Source: Sphingobacteriaceae bacterium (lineage in GTDB: Bacteria > Bacteroidota > Bacteroidia > Sphingobacteriales > Sphingobacteriaceae). From it: a stretch of 57,366 nt of DNA. This document shows, piece by piece, positions 35,581 to 44,264 of this stretch; within the stretch, counting starts at the first letter, position 1; every line of letters begins with the position of its first letter. Below the pieces are notes generated by a model, which was not told the origin of the DNA, did no database searches, and saw only the letters and a list, made by a program, of their open reading frames with translations. The stretch covers positions 1 through 57,366 of the forward strand of contig CAHJXH010000002.1 in NCBI GenBank assembly GCA_903644075.1, written 5' to 3'. Made by a program: the position numbers and the translations under genes.

Positions 35581-36327
35581 TTAATGTGTGATAGCCCACA
35601 CCGGCGGTTTCTTAACAATATTGACTTCTTTAAACAACGTCGAATTATTAGTATTGCTAATTATCTTTTCGCCCGGATCAACTAACAGCTCTTTGCCATT
35701 ACTGCTAATTTTTGCTTTACCATTTATAACCGTTATTTCAGTTTGCTTATCATTACCTTTTACATTTACCAACGCCGATGTTGCACTAATAACCACGGTT
35801 TTTATGTTGATAATAAAGAGGCGTGACTTATCCGCCTTAATGTCAAAATAGGCTTCACCACTTAGATTTACAGATCTTTTATTCCCTGTAAAGCGGGCAG
35901 GGTAAGACAGTTGCGAATTGCTATTAAGGGTAAATAAGGTGCCGTCGGGTAAATCATCATGTACCACATCTGCACCGCTTGAGAGATTGAGCGTTACATT
36001 TCGATAAAGTTTTGTGCGGATGAAATAACTGATTAACCCAATCAGCATTATGGTTACAATTAATTGGATCCATCGGGCTTTAAATTTGTATTCGGGTTTA
36101 TTGATATGCCCGCCGTGGTTTTTACTGATCAGATTTTGCAGGCGTATCCAGGCTTCCGCATCATTATCATTAAGGTTATTGGTTGTTTTTAGCTGCTCAT
36201 AATATTGCCTGTTGGCATCACTGGCATTGATCCATTCTTCGGCCTGGAGTTTCTCATTAGGCGTATTTTTGCCTGTAAGATACTTAGCCAGCAATTCTTC
36301 GGGCATATCATTATCTGTCACCTTCAT
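35581..36327 (-). CDS. FecR-like anti-sigma factor lacking the usual C-terminal domain
   Basis: The product from ATG 36327 is about 248 aa, with an N-terminal cytosolic segment (LLAKYLTGKNTPNEKLQAEE), one membrane helix (QLIVTIMLIGLISYFI at about 80) and a FecR beta-domain in the periplasm (FTLNSNSQLSYPARFTGNKR). Typical Bacteroidota FecR proteins (about 320-390 aa) continue with a DUF4974 domain. Here the frame ends at PPVWAITH, exactly where that domain should start, and further stops follow in the same frame. No ECF sigma factor or SusC-like receptor is adjacent. It may be a truncated remnant. Confidence 0.75.
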   Translation of the reverse strand: MKVTDNDMPEELLAKYLTGKNTPNEKLQAEEWINASDANRQYYEQLKTTNNLNDNDAEAWIRLQNLISKNHGGHINKPEYKFKARWIQLIVTIMLIGLISYFIRTKLYRNVTLNLSSGADVVHDDLPDGTLFTLNSNSQLSYPARFTGNKRSVNLSGEAYFDIKADKSRLFIINIKTVVISATSALVNVKGNDKQTEITVINGKAKISSNGKELLVDPGEKIISNTNNSTLFKEVNIVKKPPVWAITH

Positions 36328-36532
36328 GCAGAGGCAATTCAAAAATTGGTTTAATAAGTTTAATAATACCCATAATGGGTATTTAGGGTAATTGGTTATT
36401 AGTCAAATATAAATATTATAACCAATAGTATATCAGAGATATAACCGGGTGTTTTAACTGTAAAAATTATAAGAGATATAGCTTATTCTCAATCAAAAAA
36501 TAGCTAATTTCCCTGCATCTACTTTATCCCGA

Positions 36533-38302
36533 ATGAAAATATTAAAATCTATACTGATAGTTTTTTCCTTGCTGATAGGTTTCAGAACCTTTGCCTTGCC
36601 CGAAATATTTGTGAACCAGGTAGCCTTCGACAGTAAATCGCCCAAAATTGCTGTAGTGGGTTTGGATGAAAAGCTGACCCGTAAAAGCGTTTTCAACCTC
36701 GTGAATACCGCCACCAATCAAACCGTATTTACCGGCGTACTAAGCAGCCCAATGCAGGTTGATGATTGGACCCCCGGCAAGTTTTACTATTATGCCGATT
36801 TTTCATCCATCCAACTGAAAGGAAAATATAAGGTAACCATCAGCATTGATAACACGCCTTGTAGCTCAACTGAATTTGTGATCGATAATAATGCGTTGGC
36901 TAAGCTCACCATCCCATCTATCATTCATTATTATCATAACCAACGGGCCAATACCCCGGCCGAGTTAGCCGCCGATAAGCATGTTTTACTCTTCGGCAGC
37001 AATAAGCGGGTTGATATGCACGGTGGTTGGTGCGATGCATCGGGCGATGTGAGCAAATACTTCTCACACCTCGCCTACGCCAATTTTGTGTCGCCGCAGC
37101 AAATCCCACTGGTTACCTGGTCTATGGTGAACACGGCTGAGCGCTTGCCCAAGTTGATGGCTGACCTGAAGGTGCAGGACTCGATCCGTAACGAAGCTTT
37201 GTACGGTGCCGATTACATGATGAGGGCACTTTCGAAGGAAGGCTATTTCCGCATGATCGTTTTTAGCTATTTTAATAAGAATCCCGATGCCCGCCGGGTG
37301 GTTGGCCTGCATGCAAATAGTGTTACTACCGATGAATACCAATGTGCCTTTCGCGAAGGTGGCGGTATGGCCATAGCAGCCTTAGCCCGCATTGCCCGCT
37401 GGACTAAGCATGGCGATTATACCCAACAGCAATACCTTGCTGCAGCTAAACATGCCTTCGCCCATCTGCAAAAAAACAATCTGAAGTACGACGATAACCA
37501 CAAAGAAAACATCATCGACGACTATTGCGCCCTGATGGCCGCCACCGAGTTATGGATCAGCACAAACGATCCGCAATACCGTACCGAAGCCCGCAGGCGT
37601 GCCGATAATATCCGTAAGCGCCTGAGCGCTGATGGCTATTTTATTGCCGATGATGGTACCCGCCCTTTCTGGCATGCAGCCGATGCCGGCTTACCCGTAG
37701 TTGCTTTATGCCGTTACTTAAATAAGGAATCAGATCCGGCCCTGCGAAGTAAGGCTATTAGTGTAATAAGAAAAGCTTTAGCGTATAACCTGCATGTAAC
37801 CAATGATGTGAGCAACCCCTTTGGTTATGCACGTCAAACTTTCAGGATTAAAAACGAGATCAAAGAAGGTTTCTTCATCCCCCACGAAAACGAAACCGGC
37901 TGGTGGTGGCAGGGCGAGAATGCCCGCTTAGGTTCGCTGGCTACTGCGGCTATCGAAGGCGGTAAAATACTTTATGCTGCCGATCATAACCAGGCGCGTA
38001 AGGATTCGCTGGCGGTGTATGCTTCGCAGCAGATCTCATGGATATTGGGTTGTAACCCTTATGCCATGTGCTTTATGTACAAGTTCGGAAAAAACAATGT
38101 GCCTTACATGAGCTCGAACTTTGGCCACGGTTCGCAGCGGGGTGGTATTTCTAACGGCATCACCGGTAAAGAAGGCAATCCCGACGGCAGCGGCATCGAC
38201 TTTAAAAAAGAAGACAAAGGCGATGAATGGCGCTGGACTGAGCAATGGTTACCGCACGCCGCCTGGTTTTTAGATGCGGTTACGGCAATGAGTGTGGATT
38301 AA
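36533..38302 (+). CDS. GH9 family endoglucanase/cellulase, secreted
   Basis: GH9 enzymes are inverting endo-glucanases acting on cellulose or beta-glucan. The 589-aa product has a signal peptide of about 21 residues, an N-terminal immunoglobulin-like domain (PEIFVNQVAFDSKSPKIAVV) and an (alpha/alpha)6 barrel. The catalytic base region is HGGWCDASGD and the acid Glu lies near the C-terminus in WTEQWLPHAAWFLDAV. The conserved GCNPYAMCFM stretch is near residue 505. Length is normal. It is transcribed away from the FecR-like gene. Confidence 0.9.
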   Translation: MKILKSILIVFSLLIGFRTFALPEIFVNQVAFDSKSPKIAVVGLDEKLTRKSVFNLVNTATNQTVFTGVLSSPMQVDDWTPGKFYYYADFSSIQLKGKYKVTISIDNTPCSSTEFVIDNNALAKLTIPSIIHYYHNQRANTPAELAADKHVLLFGSNKRVDMHGGWCDASGDVSKYFSHLAYANFVSPQQIPLVTWSMVNTAERLPKLMADLKVQDSIRNEALYGADYMMRALSKEGYFRMIVFSYFNKNPDARRVVGLHANSVTTDEYQCAFREGGGMAIAALARIARWTKHGDYTQQQYLAAAKHAFAHLQKNNLKYDDNHKENIIDDYCALMAATELWISTNDPQYRTEARRRADNIRKRLSADGYFIADDGTRPFWHAADAGLPVVALCRYLNKESDPALRSKAISVIRKALAYNLHVTNDVSNPFGYARQTFRIKNEIKEGFFIPHENETGWWWQGENARLGSLATAAIEGGKILYAADHNQARKDSLAVYASQQISWILGCNPYAMCFMYKFGKNNVPYMSSNFGHGSQRGGISNGITGKEGNPDGSGIDFKKEDKGDEWRWTEQWLPHAAWFLDAVTAMSVD

Positions 38303-38330
38303 GGCAAGAAACACGGCGATAAAACATGGT

Positions 38331-38412
38331 CGTTATTGCGAGGTACGAAACAATCCACGATCTACAGAGCCGCTCTGTAGAGTTCGCGATTGCTTCGTAC
38401 CTCGCAATGACG
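38331..38412. repeat. 82-bp palindrome
   Basis: CGTTATTGCGAGGTACGAAA at the left inverts to TTCGTACCTCGCAATGACG at the right. The centre is CTACAGAGC-CGCTCTGTAG. It also shares GCGAGG-ACGAA with the repeat at 9451, 11048 and 29115. It occupies the gap between GH9 and the convergent acyltransferase gene and may act as a bidirectional terminator. Confidence 0.75.
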
Positions 38413-38435
38413 GTAATAGTTGCTGTTCAGCATCC

Positions 38436-39482
38436 CTACCCTGCAATATACTTACCTACATAAGGCACCTTATTCAGCAACCAAATGGTAAATACCGAAA
38501 GCATAATACACAGCACAGCCGTAAGCGGTATGCTGATAATTGGTGCACAAAGTTTATAACTGATATTACCCCACAGATCGAGCAGATAAAGAAACAGCGC
38601 ATGGCACAGGTAAACACCATATGCATATTTGCCGCTAAAATCCCGGATGGTAATTAGAAGAGGCGGTAGCGTAATCACACTCAGTCTAAAAAAAATAAAC
38701 AGGCTCGCCGACAGGTATACTATAAATGGCCCAAGCGGTTCGTAAAATACAGTGGTGGTATAATTATGCAGTGTAACCAAATAGGTACCTGCTGAAATAA
38801 CAGCGACCAAAACCACAAAACTTAATAGCATCAACGGTTTTAAATGCCTTTGCTGAAATTCCTTATTAGCGAGGTAATATCCCAAAACTAAAAAACCCAG
38901 ATAACCTTCGAAGTAACGGAACTCTACCGCCGGTTTAAAGCGGATTAGATAAGGTTGTTCGAGCAGCATGATACCCAGCCATAGCACTAAAAAGTATTGG
39001 ATTTCGCGCTCGGTAGCGGCTTTTATAAACTTGTTGATGATAGGCATAAACAGGTATAAGCCAATAAGCATGTATACATACCATAAATGATACGAGCTGC
39101 CGTATTTTAACTGATGCAATACCAGTTTTATGTTAGTCCAGGTATCATTGTCAAAGCTGATCTCTTCATTATACCAGGAGTAGCCGATGAAAATTAAGCT
39201 CCAGAATAAAAATGGGGTTACTATACGGCTCAATCGCTTTTTTAGGAAATCACCCAATTCGTAATCCCGGCCGAGGTTAAGCGCCCCGGTGATCATCACA
39301 AATACAGGTACCGCAAAGCGCACTAATGCATTAAAAATATCAGCCGTAAACCAATCGCCCAATGTTACTTTGCCATATAGCGACAGTAGCACGGCACTGG
39401 CATGCAGTATAACCACGGCAACTAACGAAACGAAGCGCAGGTTACTAATCCACTCTAAATTTTGAGATTTGGAAAGAGACAT
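38436..39482 (-). CDS. Acyltransferase family 3 membrane protein
   Basis: These integral membrane enzymes O-acylate sugars or lipids at the cell surface. The 348-aa product begins ISNLRFVSLVAVVILHASAV, the canonical first helix with its His, and continues with about ten membrane helices (for example YVYMLIGLYLFMPIINKF and LFIFFRLSVITLPPLL). The RFAVPVFVMITGAL segment is also typical. The start ATG 39482 lies 21 bp after the thiE-like stop codon, so the two are likely cotranscribed. Confidence 0.88.
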   Translation of the reverse strand: MSLSKSQNLEWISNLRFVSLVAVVILHASAVLLSLYGKVTLGDWFTADIFNALVRFAVPVFVMITGALNLGRDYELGDFLKKRLSRIVTPFLFWSLIFIGYSWYNEEISFDNDTWTNIKLVLHQLKYGSSYHLWYVYMLIGLYLFMPIINKFIKAATEREIQYFLVLWLGIMLLEQPYLIRFKPAVEFRYFEGYLGFLVLGYYLANKEFQQRHLKPLMLLSFVVLVAVISAGTYLVTLHNYTTTVFYEPLGPFIVYLSASLFIFFRLSVITLPPLLITIRDFSGKYAYGVYLCHALFLYLLDLWGNISYKLCAPIISIPLTAVLCIMLSVFTIWLLNKVPYVGKYIAG

Positions 39483-39503
39483 TAATCAAATATAATATAT
39501 CTC

Positions 39504-40130
39504 CTAATGGATCTCCCGGTAAAAAGCTTTAACCGCGCTTGCCATATCAGGCGCTAAATTAATGGCAGATGAAACCGCAATGCCATCGATAGTGCCGGTA
39601 TTTAACAATGGTTCAACATCGGTTAATTTGATGCCTCCGACGGCAACAACTGGAATAGTCAATCTTAATTTTTCCAGTTCGCGGTAGCCATTAAAGCCAA
39701 GTAAAGGTTTATCGTGGCTTCTGGTAGTGGTACTGGCAAAAGGCCCGTAGCCGCAATAATCAACAACCCCTGTATTTTGCAGGGCTAAAATTTGTTCCTG
39801 GCTATAAGCCGAAGCACCTAATGTTTTCTCATCAGTGATCACATCACGGATAGCTGCAAAATCAGCCTCCGGGTCTTCGATGTGTACGCCTTGTGCATCA
39901 ACCTGGTCTAGTAGATGATAGTGATTAGTGAGGATTAAGGTTGCTCCCCAATCATCACAAATCGATGCTATGTGATGAATTTCCTCAATAAGCGCATCTT
40001 CCGACTTAGTTAAACAACGATATTGAATCCAGTTGGCTCCGTTCTCGCAGGCAATCTGTACCTGCTCAATATGTGAACGATCGGGAAGATCCTGTGTAAG
40101 GTAATGGAAGCGGGCGATGTATTTTTTCAT
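39504..40130 (-). CDS. thiE: Thiamine phosphate synthase (ThiE/TenI-like)
   Basis: ThiE joins HMP-PP to thiazole phosphate. I start at ATG 40130 (MKKYIARFHYLTQDL), giving 208 aa. The TIM-barrel motifs are divergent: WIQYR for the HMP-site VQLR, ILTNHYHLLDQVDAQGVH for the usual LINDRVDLALAVGADGVH, DYCGYGPFASTTTR for the DYIGVGP-T-TK loop and VAVGGI for the phosphate loop. The Lys normally found after the TxT is Arg here. No thiC, thiG or thiH neighbour exists. ThiE or the thiazole-tautomerase-like TenI are both possible. The acyltransferase gene follows after 21 bp. Confidence 0.75.
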   Translation of the reverse strand: MKKYIARFHYLTQDLPDRSHIEQVQIACENGANWIQYRCLTKSEDALIEEIHHIASICDDWGATLILTNHYHLLDQVDAQGVHIEDPEADFAAIRDVITDEKTLGASAYSQEQILALQNTGVVDYCGYGPFASTTTRSHDKPLLGFNGYRELEKLRLTIPVVAVGGIKLTDVEPLLNTGTIDGIAVSSAINLAPDMASAVKAFYREIH

Positions 40131-40140
40131 AGTTAATGGT

Positions 40141-40412
40141 GTCCGGAGGTCGGGAAAATCCGAGAGTGCGGAAGACAAAGATAGTTGTCCGGGTGTCGGA
40201 ATGTTCAGAGGCCCAAAAGAAAAATAGTTGGAAGTTCGGAGGCCTGAAAGACAGAGATGATAGAAGAGGTTGGGAAAACCGGAAGTTCGAAAGGAAAAAA
40301 TGAAAATTCGAAAGTTAAAAATGGCTTTATATAGAAAAGCCCGAAAGCGAAACCTTTAGGTTCCTGCTTTCGGACTTTCCCGACCTCCCGTCTTTCGGGC
40401 CTCGGTCCTCCG
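40141..40412. repeat. CCGAAAG/GTCGGGAA-type repeat cluster
   Basis: GGAGGTCGGGAAAATCCGAG (40146) and its inverted form TTTCCCGACCTCCCGTC (about 40375) bracket many further pieces such as GGAAGTTCG, GTTCGGAGG, GGCCTGAAAG and TGCTTTCGGACTT. A hairpin AAGCCCGAAAGCG with GCTTTCGGACTT lies at about 40340-40378. The whole thiE-pafA gap is built of these words and holds no ORF. Confidence 0.6.
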
Positions 40413-40415
40413 TTC

Positions 40416-42098
40416 TTATTTTTTAATCAACTCTGCAATCGGTTTGCCTATACAGCCGTCGGGCATTTGCAGGTGCAGTATAGCTGCAAGTGTGGCCGAA
40501 ATATCTGTCATGTGGGTTTCGCGGTTCAAGGCACCATGTTGTACGCCCCAGCCCATAAATACCAATGGGATGTGGGTATCATACGGAGTCCAGGTGCCGT
40601 GGGTTGTGCCCGTAGCATTAGGGCTGCCGCCATAATAACCAGGTTTTAATATTACCTGTATAGCGCCGCTGTAATCTTTATTGTAACCGTTAATTACGCG
40701 TGTTTTAATCCACTCTGGCAAGCCGGCTTGCTCTACATTGTGTGAATTAACAGCGTATAATACGCCCGGCTGGGTGCTTAAAAAGTTAACGCTTTCGGCA
40801 ATAATAGCATCGGGGCTTAAACCTTTATTTTTAATCAACACATTGTTGAAGTTGATCATGTAGTTATTAGCATCCAGCACTAAACCTTTAGTATCATATT
40901 TCTTTTCAAGGAAAGTATTCAGATCGCGCGCCATAGCGCCCGGGCTTATGTAACCTGCTGGCACGCCATGATCCTGTAAGAATTTAGGGTTGTGTGCAGC
41001 ACCGTGATCGGCGGTTAAAAATGCGGTGTAGTTGCCTTTGCCAATTTTAGCATCCAGGTAGCTGAAAAACGCAGCCAGGTCTTTATCTAAACGCAGGTAA
41101 ACATCCTCAGTCTCTACAGCATTCGGGCCAAACTGGTGACCAACATAATCTGTAGAAGAAAGGCTCAGGGCAAGGAAATCGGTAACAGAATTTTGGCCTA
41201 ATTTTTCGCTTTCGATAGCTTGCTCTGCAAAATCAATGCTCAGGCTGATACCGAAAGGAGAGCTGCGGATAGCACTGTTACCAGCGTTTTCTTTTTTGCT
41301 GATCACTGATAAATCATGCGGGAATACCGGTGAAGTTTCGCCGCGGTATTTGCCCTCGTAAGGTGAGTTATCGGCATTACTTTGTACGTAAGTATCAATC
41401 GGGTACAAAGTGTTCCATTTCTGGCTTAAATATTTTTGCAGTTTACCGCTTGCGTTAAAGCTTTTAACCCAGGCTGGTAAATCATTCATATAATAGGTAC
41501 TGGTAATGAAATTGCCGCTGGCATCATCAAACCAATAAGCCGCGTTTGCGGTGTGGCCGGCAGGCAGGATAGCGCCGCGATCTTTCAATGAAATACCGAT
41601 TACTTTAGAGCGAAAATTGGTACCCAAACGTAACTCATCGGTAATGGTAGTTACCTGTAAATTACGCGGCGACATTTGCCCTGCTGTTGAAGTAGTACCT
41701 ACCGATTGTACGGTAGTATCGCCTGCGCAATACATGTGGCGGCCGGTTGCCTGCTCAATATAATCATTAGAAGCAATACCGTGTATGGCAGGTACCGAGC
41801 CGGTATAGATACAGCTATGGCCTGGGCCGGTTTCTGTGGGCAGGTAATCAATCTGGGTATTTTCGCAGGTAAAACCTTCGTTCAGCATACGTTTTAAACC
41901 GCCGGCCTGGTAGCGGTCGTAATAGCGGTACAGGTAATCCCAGCGCATCTGGTCAATCACAATACCTACAACCAACTTAGGGCGGGCAACTGTTGTTGAA
42001 GCGGCTGCAGGAGCAGTGGCTGCCTTTTTATGAGTTTGGGCCGATGCCGATGCACCTGCTAATACTAAAATACCGAGAGCAAGATGTTTGATCTTCAT
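40416..42098 (-). CDS. pafA: PafA-type alkaline phosphatase/phosphodiesterase
   Basis: PafA is a calcium-independent secreted phosphate monoesterase of the alkaline phosphatase/NPP superfamily typical of Bacteroidota. The 560-aa product has a signal peptide ending ASA-Q at residue 20, metal-binding Asp in VIDQMRWDYL (about 49), the nucleophile Thr90 in TGPGHSCIYTG, and DH pairs in FLTADHGAAHN and GTTHGTWTPYDTH. Length is normal. It is convergent with nothing and lies 425 bp from the riboswitch operon end. Confidence 0.9.
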   Translation of the reverse strand: MKIKHLALGILVLAGASASAQTHKKAATAPAAASTTVARPKLVVGIVIDQMRWDYLYRYYDRYQAGGLKRMLNEGFTCENTQIDYLPTETGPGHSCIYTGSVPAIHGIASNDYIEQATGRHMYCAGDTTVQSVGTTSTAGQMSPRNLQVTTITDELRLGTNFRSKVIGISLKDRGAILPAGHTANAAYWFDDASGNFITSTYYMNDLPAWVKSFNASGKLQKYLSQKWNTLYPIDTYVQSNADNSPYEGKYRGETSPVFPHDLSVISKKENAGNSAIRSSPFGISLSIDFAEQAIESEKLGQNSVTDFLALSLSSTDYVGHQFGPNAVETEDVYLRLDKDLAAFFSYLDAKIGKGNYTAFLTADHGAAHNPKFLQDHGVPAGYISPGAMARDLNTFLEKKYDTKGLVLDANNYMINFNNVLIKNKGLSPDAIIAESVNFLSTQPGVLYAVNSHNVEQAGLPEWIKTRVINGYNKDYSGAIQVILKPGYYGGSPNATGTTHGTWTPYDTHIPLVFMGWGVQHGALNRETHMTDISATLAAILHLQMPDGCIGKPIAELIKK

Positions 42099-42189
42099 TT
42101 AAAGAGCGTTAATATTTGGCAAATATGGGGATTGTAAACAAAAACCCGTGTGATATTTTTGTTATGAATAGATAAAGATTGGTGTGCGG

Positions 42190-42300
42190 TCAGCAGGGTC
42201 TCTCGGAGAGGACCCTGTGCATGAGGACAGGTCAGCGGTTGCCGATTACTTATTCAGGCATAGCTTAGAACGCAGGATCCTCTCCGAGGGAGCCTTGCTG
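42190..42300. repeat. Inverted repeat around GGTCTCTCGGAGAGGACC
   Basis: The left arm CAGCAGGGTCTCTCGGAGAG itself is a near-perfect hairpin and is inverted at 42276-42300 as GGATCCTCTCCGAGGGAGCC followed by TTGCTG. The arms are about 60 bp apart. This begins the 42099-42522 gap, which also holds the next two elements and no gene. Confidence 0.65.
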
Positions 42301-42338
42301 GGACTAAAAATGTGTAGCATACTTCAGATCGTCCTAAA

Positions 42339-42444
42339 TCTACCCCTTATTAAAGCTTCTGCAAGGTGCAGTGACAGTAGTTTTCCCCTTATGAAGGGGA
42401 AGGCAAAGGCATTGCTAATAGTACTTACTTTAATAAGGGGTAGA
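42339..42444. mobile_element. 106-bp MITE-like element
   Basis: Perfect 17-bp terminal inverted repeats TCTACCCCTTATTAAAG (42339-42355) and its reverse complement (42428-42444). Inside is another inverted pair, CTTTTCCCCTTATGAAGGGG. No transposase. Architecture parallels the element at 19773-19986. Confidence 0.7.
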
Positions 42445-42458
42445 AATTATGGTATCTA

Positions 42459-42512
42459 AACCCCTCCCTGCCAAAATACAGGCAGCCGCACCCCTCCCCG
42501 AGGAGGGAATTA
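42459..42512. repeat. CCCTCCC-type repeat
   Basis: AAACCCCTCCCTGCCAAAAT and CACCCCTCCCCGAGGAGGGA place this in the family of 10740-10860 and the inner part of 19773-19986. It lies just after the end of the acyl-CoA-dehydrogenase-like gene. Confidence 0.55.
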
Positions 42513-42522
42513 AAAAAAGCGG

Positions 42523-43635
42523 TTACTCCGGAAACGTCAACAACGAATGCTGGCTTGCCGTATGCAGATCGCGCCAAACCTGGTTAATCTCGGTATCGGG
42601 CGATGCTGCCATTAAACCGCAATAAGGGAATAGCTGATCTACACTTTCGCGTGCTGCAATGGCTAAAGCCCTGCTGGTGTGGCTTACAGCCTGTAATTCT
42701 TCGGGCGATTCGAAACCTGATGCAAAGTTCCGGTACGAAAGATCAATCGCCGCATAAAACTCGTTACGAATATTCTGCATGTTGGTTTTCACTTCTTCCA
42801 ACGCATACATTAGGGTTACGCGGTTGGCGGTGGTGAGTTTCGGCAATTGTGAACGCTCTTCGAAAATCGGTCCGCACAGATCGATAAAATGTAAAGCCAT
42901 GCCCGATAAATTTGCTGCCAGTGTGCCTTCGGCCAGTTGGCGAAAAGGATAATTGTATAGAGGCGAGTCAATCGCTTTGGCATCGGCATCAATTTGAAAA
43001 CAACGGTTGGCTTCAACTTCCAGATCATTAATTTCGAAAGCGTGACTGCCGGTACCCATCATGCCCACATATTTCCAGGCAGGGATTAACGTAGCTTGAC
43101 TACTGTCGATTACGAATGGACGGATCAGCAAGGAACCATCAGGGTTGGTCATTACTTCATCGCCCTCTTTAATAATACAGTTGGCGGTAAACTGGGTGGC
43201 ATGTTTTACCCCGCTGGCGTATTTCCAGCTGCCGTTTATGATGTAATTGCCATTAGCAGTTTTGATGGCGGTGCCTGTAGCTGCGCCGCTGCCTGCGAGG
43301 CAAACTTTAGGATCGGCAAAAATCAGTTCCGCTATTGCTGGATTAATAAACCCGCCGAACCAACCTGCGCCTGCACAAAGCGTAACTACCCATCCCAGGC
43401 TACCATCGGCCCAGCTGAGTGCCTCTTCCATGCGGATCAAGTCGGGCAAATCTAATTCTAAACCGCCGTAAACTTTTGGCACCAATAACTTAAACCATTG
43501 CTGCTGATAAATGAGTTCTATTTGTCCGGCTTGCAGCAAGCCCTCCTGCTCAGCAGCCATGGCTTCGTTACGGATTATCTCTACCCATTCGGTTTTCAAT
43601 AGAACAGATGGATGTGCTATATCGGTCATGATCAT
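42523..43635 (-). CDS. Acyl-CoA-dehydrogenase-fold flavoprotein in TPP-riboswitch operon
   Basis: The product from ATG 43635 is 370 aa; this start overlaps the pnuC stop codon by ATGA, so translation is probably coupled. The N-terminal helical domain, the beta-domain with NGSWKYASGVKHATQF and GMMGTGSHAFEINDLEV, and the C-terminal helices fit the acyl-CoA dehydrogenase superfamily. The sequence SLGWVVTLCAGAGWFGGF, with no clear acyl-CoA catalytic Glu that I can identify, is closer to the HpaH/DszC-like group D flavin monooxygenases than to fatty-acid dehydrogenases. As third gene of a thiamine-uptake operon its substrate may be a thiamine-related compound. That is inference from position only. 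Confidence 0.8.
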   Translation of the reverse strand: MIMTDIAHPSVLLKTEWVEIIRNEAMAAEQEGLLQAGQIELIYQQQWFKLLVPKVYGGLELDLPDLIRMEEALSWADGSLGWVVTLCAGAGWFGGFINPAIAELIFADPKVCLAGSGAATGTAIKTANGNYIINGSWKYASGVKHATQFTANCIIKEGDEVMTNPDGSLLIRPFVIDSSQATLIPAWKYVGMMGTGSHAFEINDLEVEANRCFQIDADAKAIDSPLYNYPFRQLAEGTLAANLSGMALHFIDLCGPIFEERSQLPKLTTANRVTLMYALEEVKTNMQNIRNEFYAAIDLSYRNFASGFESPEELQAVSHTSRALAIAARESVDQLFPYCGLMAASPDTEINQVWRDLHTASQHSLLTFPE

Positions 43636-44255
43636 TGGGCTACGGGATGAAGCTGTTGTTTGCGATAGACTTTTTTCCAATCGAAATAACCAAATATGGC
43701 GATGATGAAAAGGAATAAGGTTAACAGGGCAAACAGCGGTAAATGTTTGTAGAATAATAGAGGAATGGCGAAGATGTTGCTGACGTTAAGCACAACCCAG
43801 TTCTCTATCCGTCTGCGGGCCAGCAGCCATGTACCTGCCCATGCAGATGCCGATACCCAGGAATCCATTACGGGCACGGTTGATGGTGTAAAGGTGATCA
43901 GGATCCAGTAAATAACAGCCCATCCGCCAAAGGCAATCAATGCTGTCATCATCCACTCTTGTCTGGTGGCATAGGCTATTTGTAGCGGTGGCTCGTTTTT
44001 GCGGCGGCTCCATACAACCCAGCCGTAAATGCTCAGGATCACATAGTAGAGGCTTAGTCCGGCATCGGCAAATAAGCCGGCTTTAATAAACAGCAGTATT
44101 GTAATGGCTGAGCCTCCAATGCCTGCGGGATAAAGCAGGATATTGTTTTTTCGCGCCAGCAAAACTTCGGCTACGCCCAAAATAACGGCAAGCCACTCTA
44201 TAAAAGTGGTTTGCCGTATTTGTTCGGTTAATAATTCAACCCATTGATTCATCAT
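43632..44255 (-). CDS. pnuC: PnuC/PnuT-type thiamine transporter
   Basis: PnuC-family transporters are seven-helix facilitators for vitamins such as nicotinamide riboside or thiamine (PnuT). The 207-aa product has helices such as IEWLAVILGVAEVLLARK, LYYVILSIYGWVVW and ALIAFGGWAVIYWILITF, and the family motif YGWVVWSRR followed by NEPP. The NWVVLNVSNIFAIPLLFYK segment near the C-terminus is also typical. It starts 9 bp after the TonB receptor stop and its end overlaps the flavoprotein start by 4 bp. The TPP riboswitch upstream of the operon favours thiamine (PnuT) as substrate over nicotinamide riboside. Confidence 0.88.
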   Translation of the reverse strand: MMNQWVELLTEQIRQTTFIEWLAVILGVAEVLLARKNNILLYPAGIGGSAITILLFIKAGLFADAGLSLYYVILSIYGWVVWSRRKNEPPLQIAYATRQEWMMTALIAFGGWAVIYWILITFTPSTVPVMDSWVSASAWAGTWLLARRRIENWVVLNVSNIFAIPLLFYKHLPLFALLTLFLFIIAIFGYFDWKKVYRKQQLHPVAQ

Positions 44256-44264
44256 ACCGGTTGA

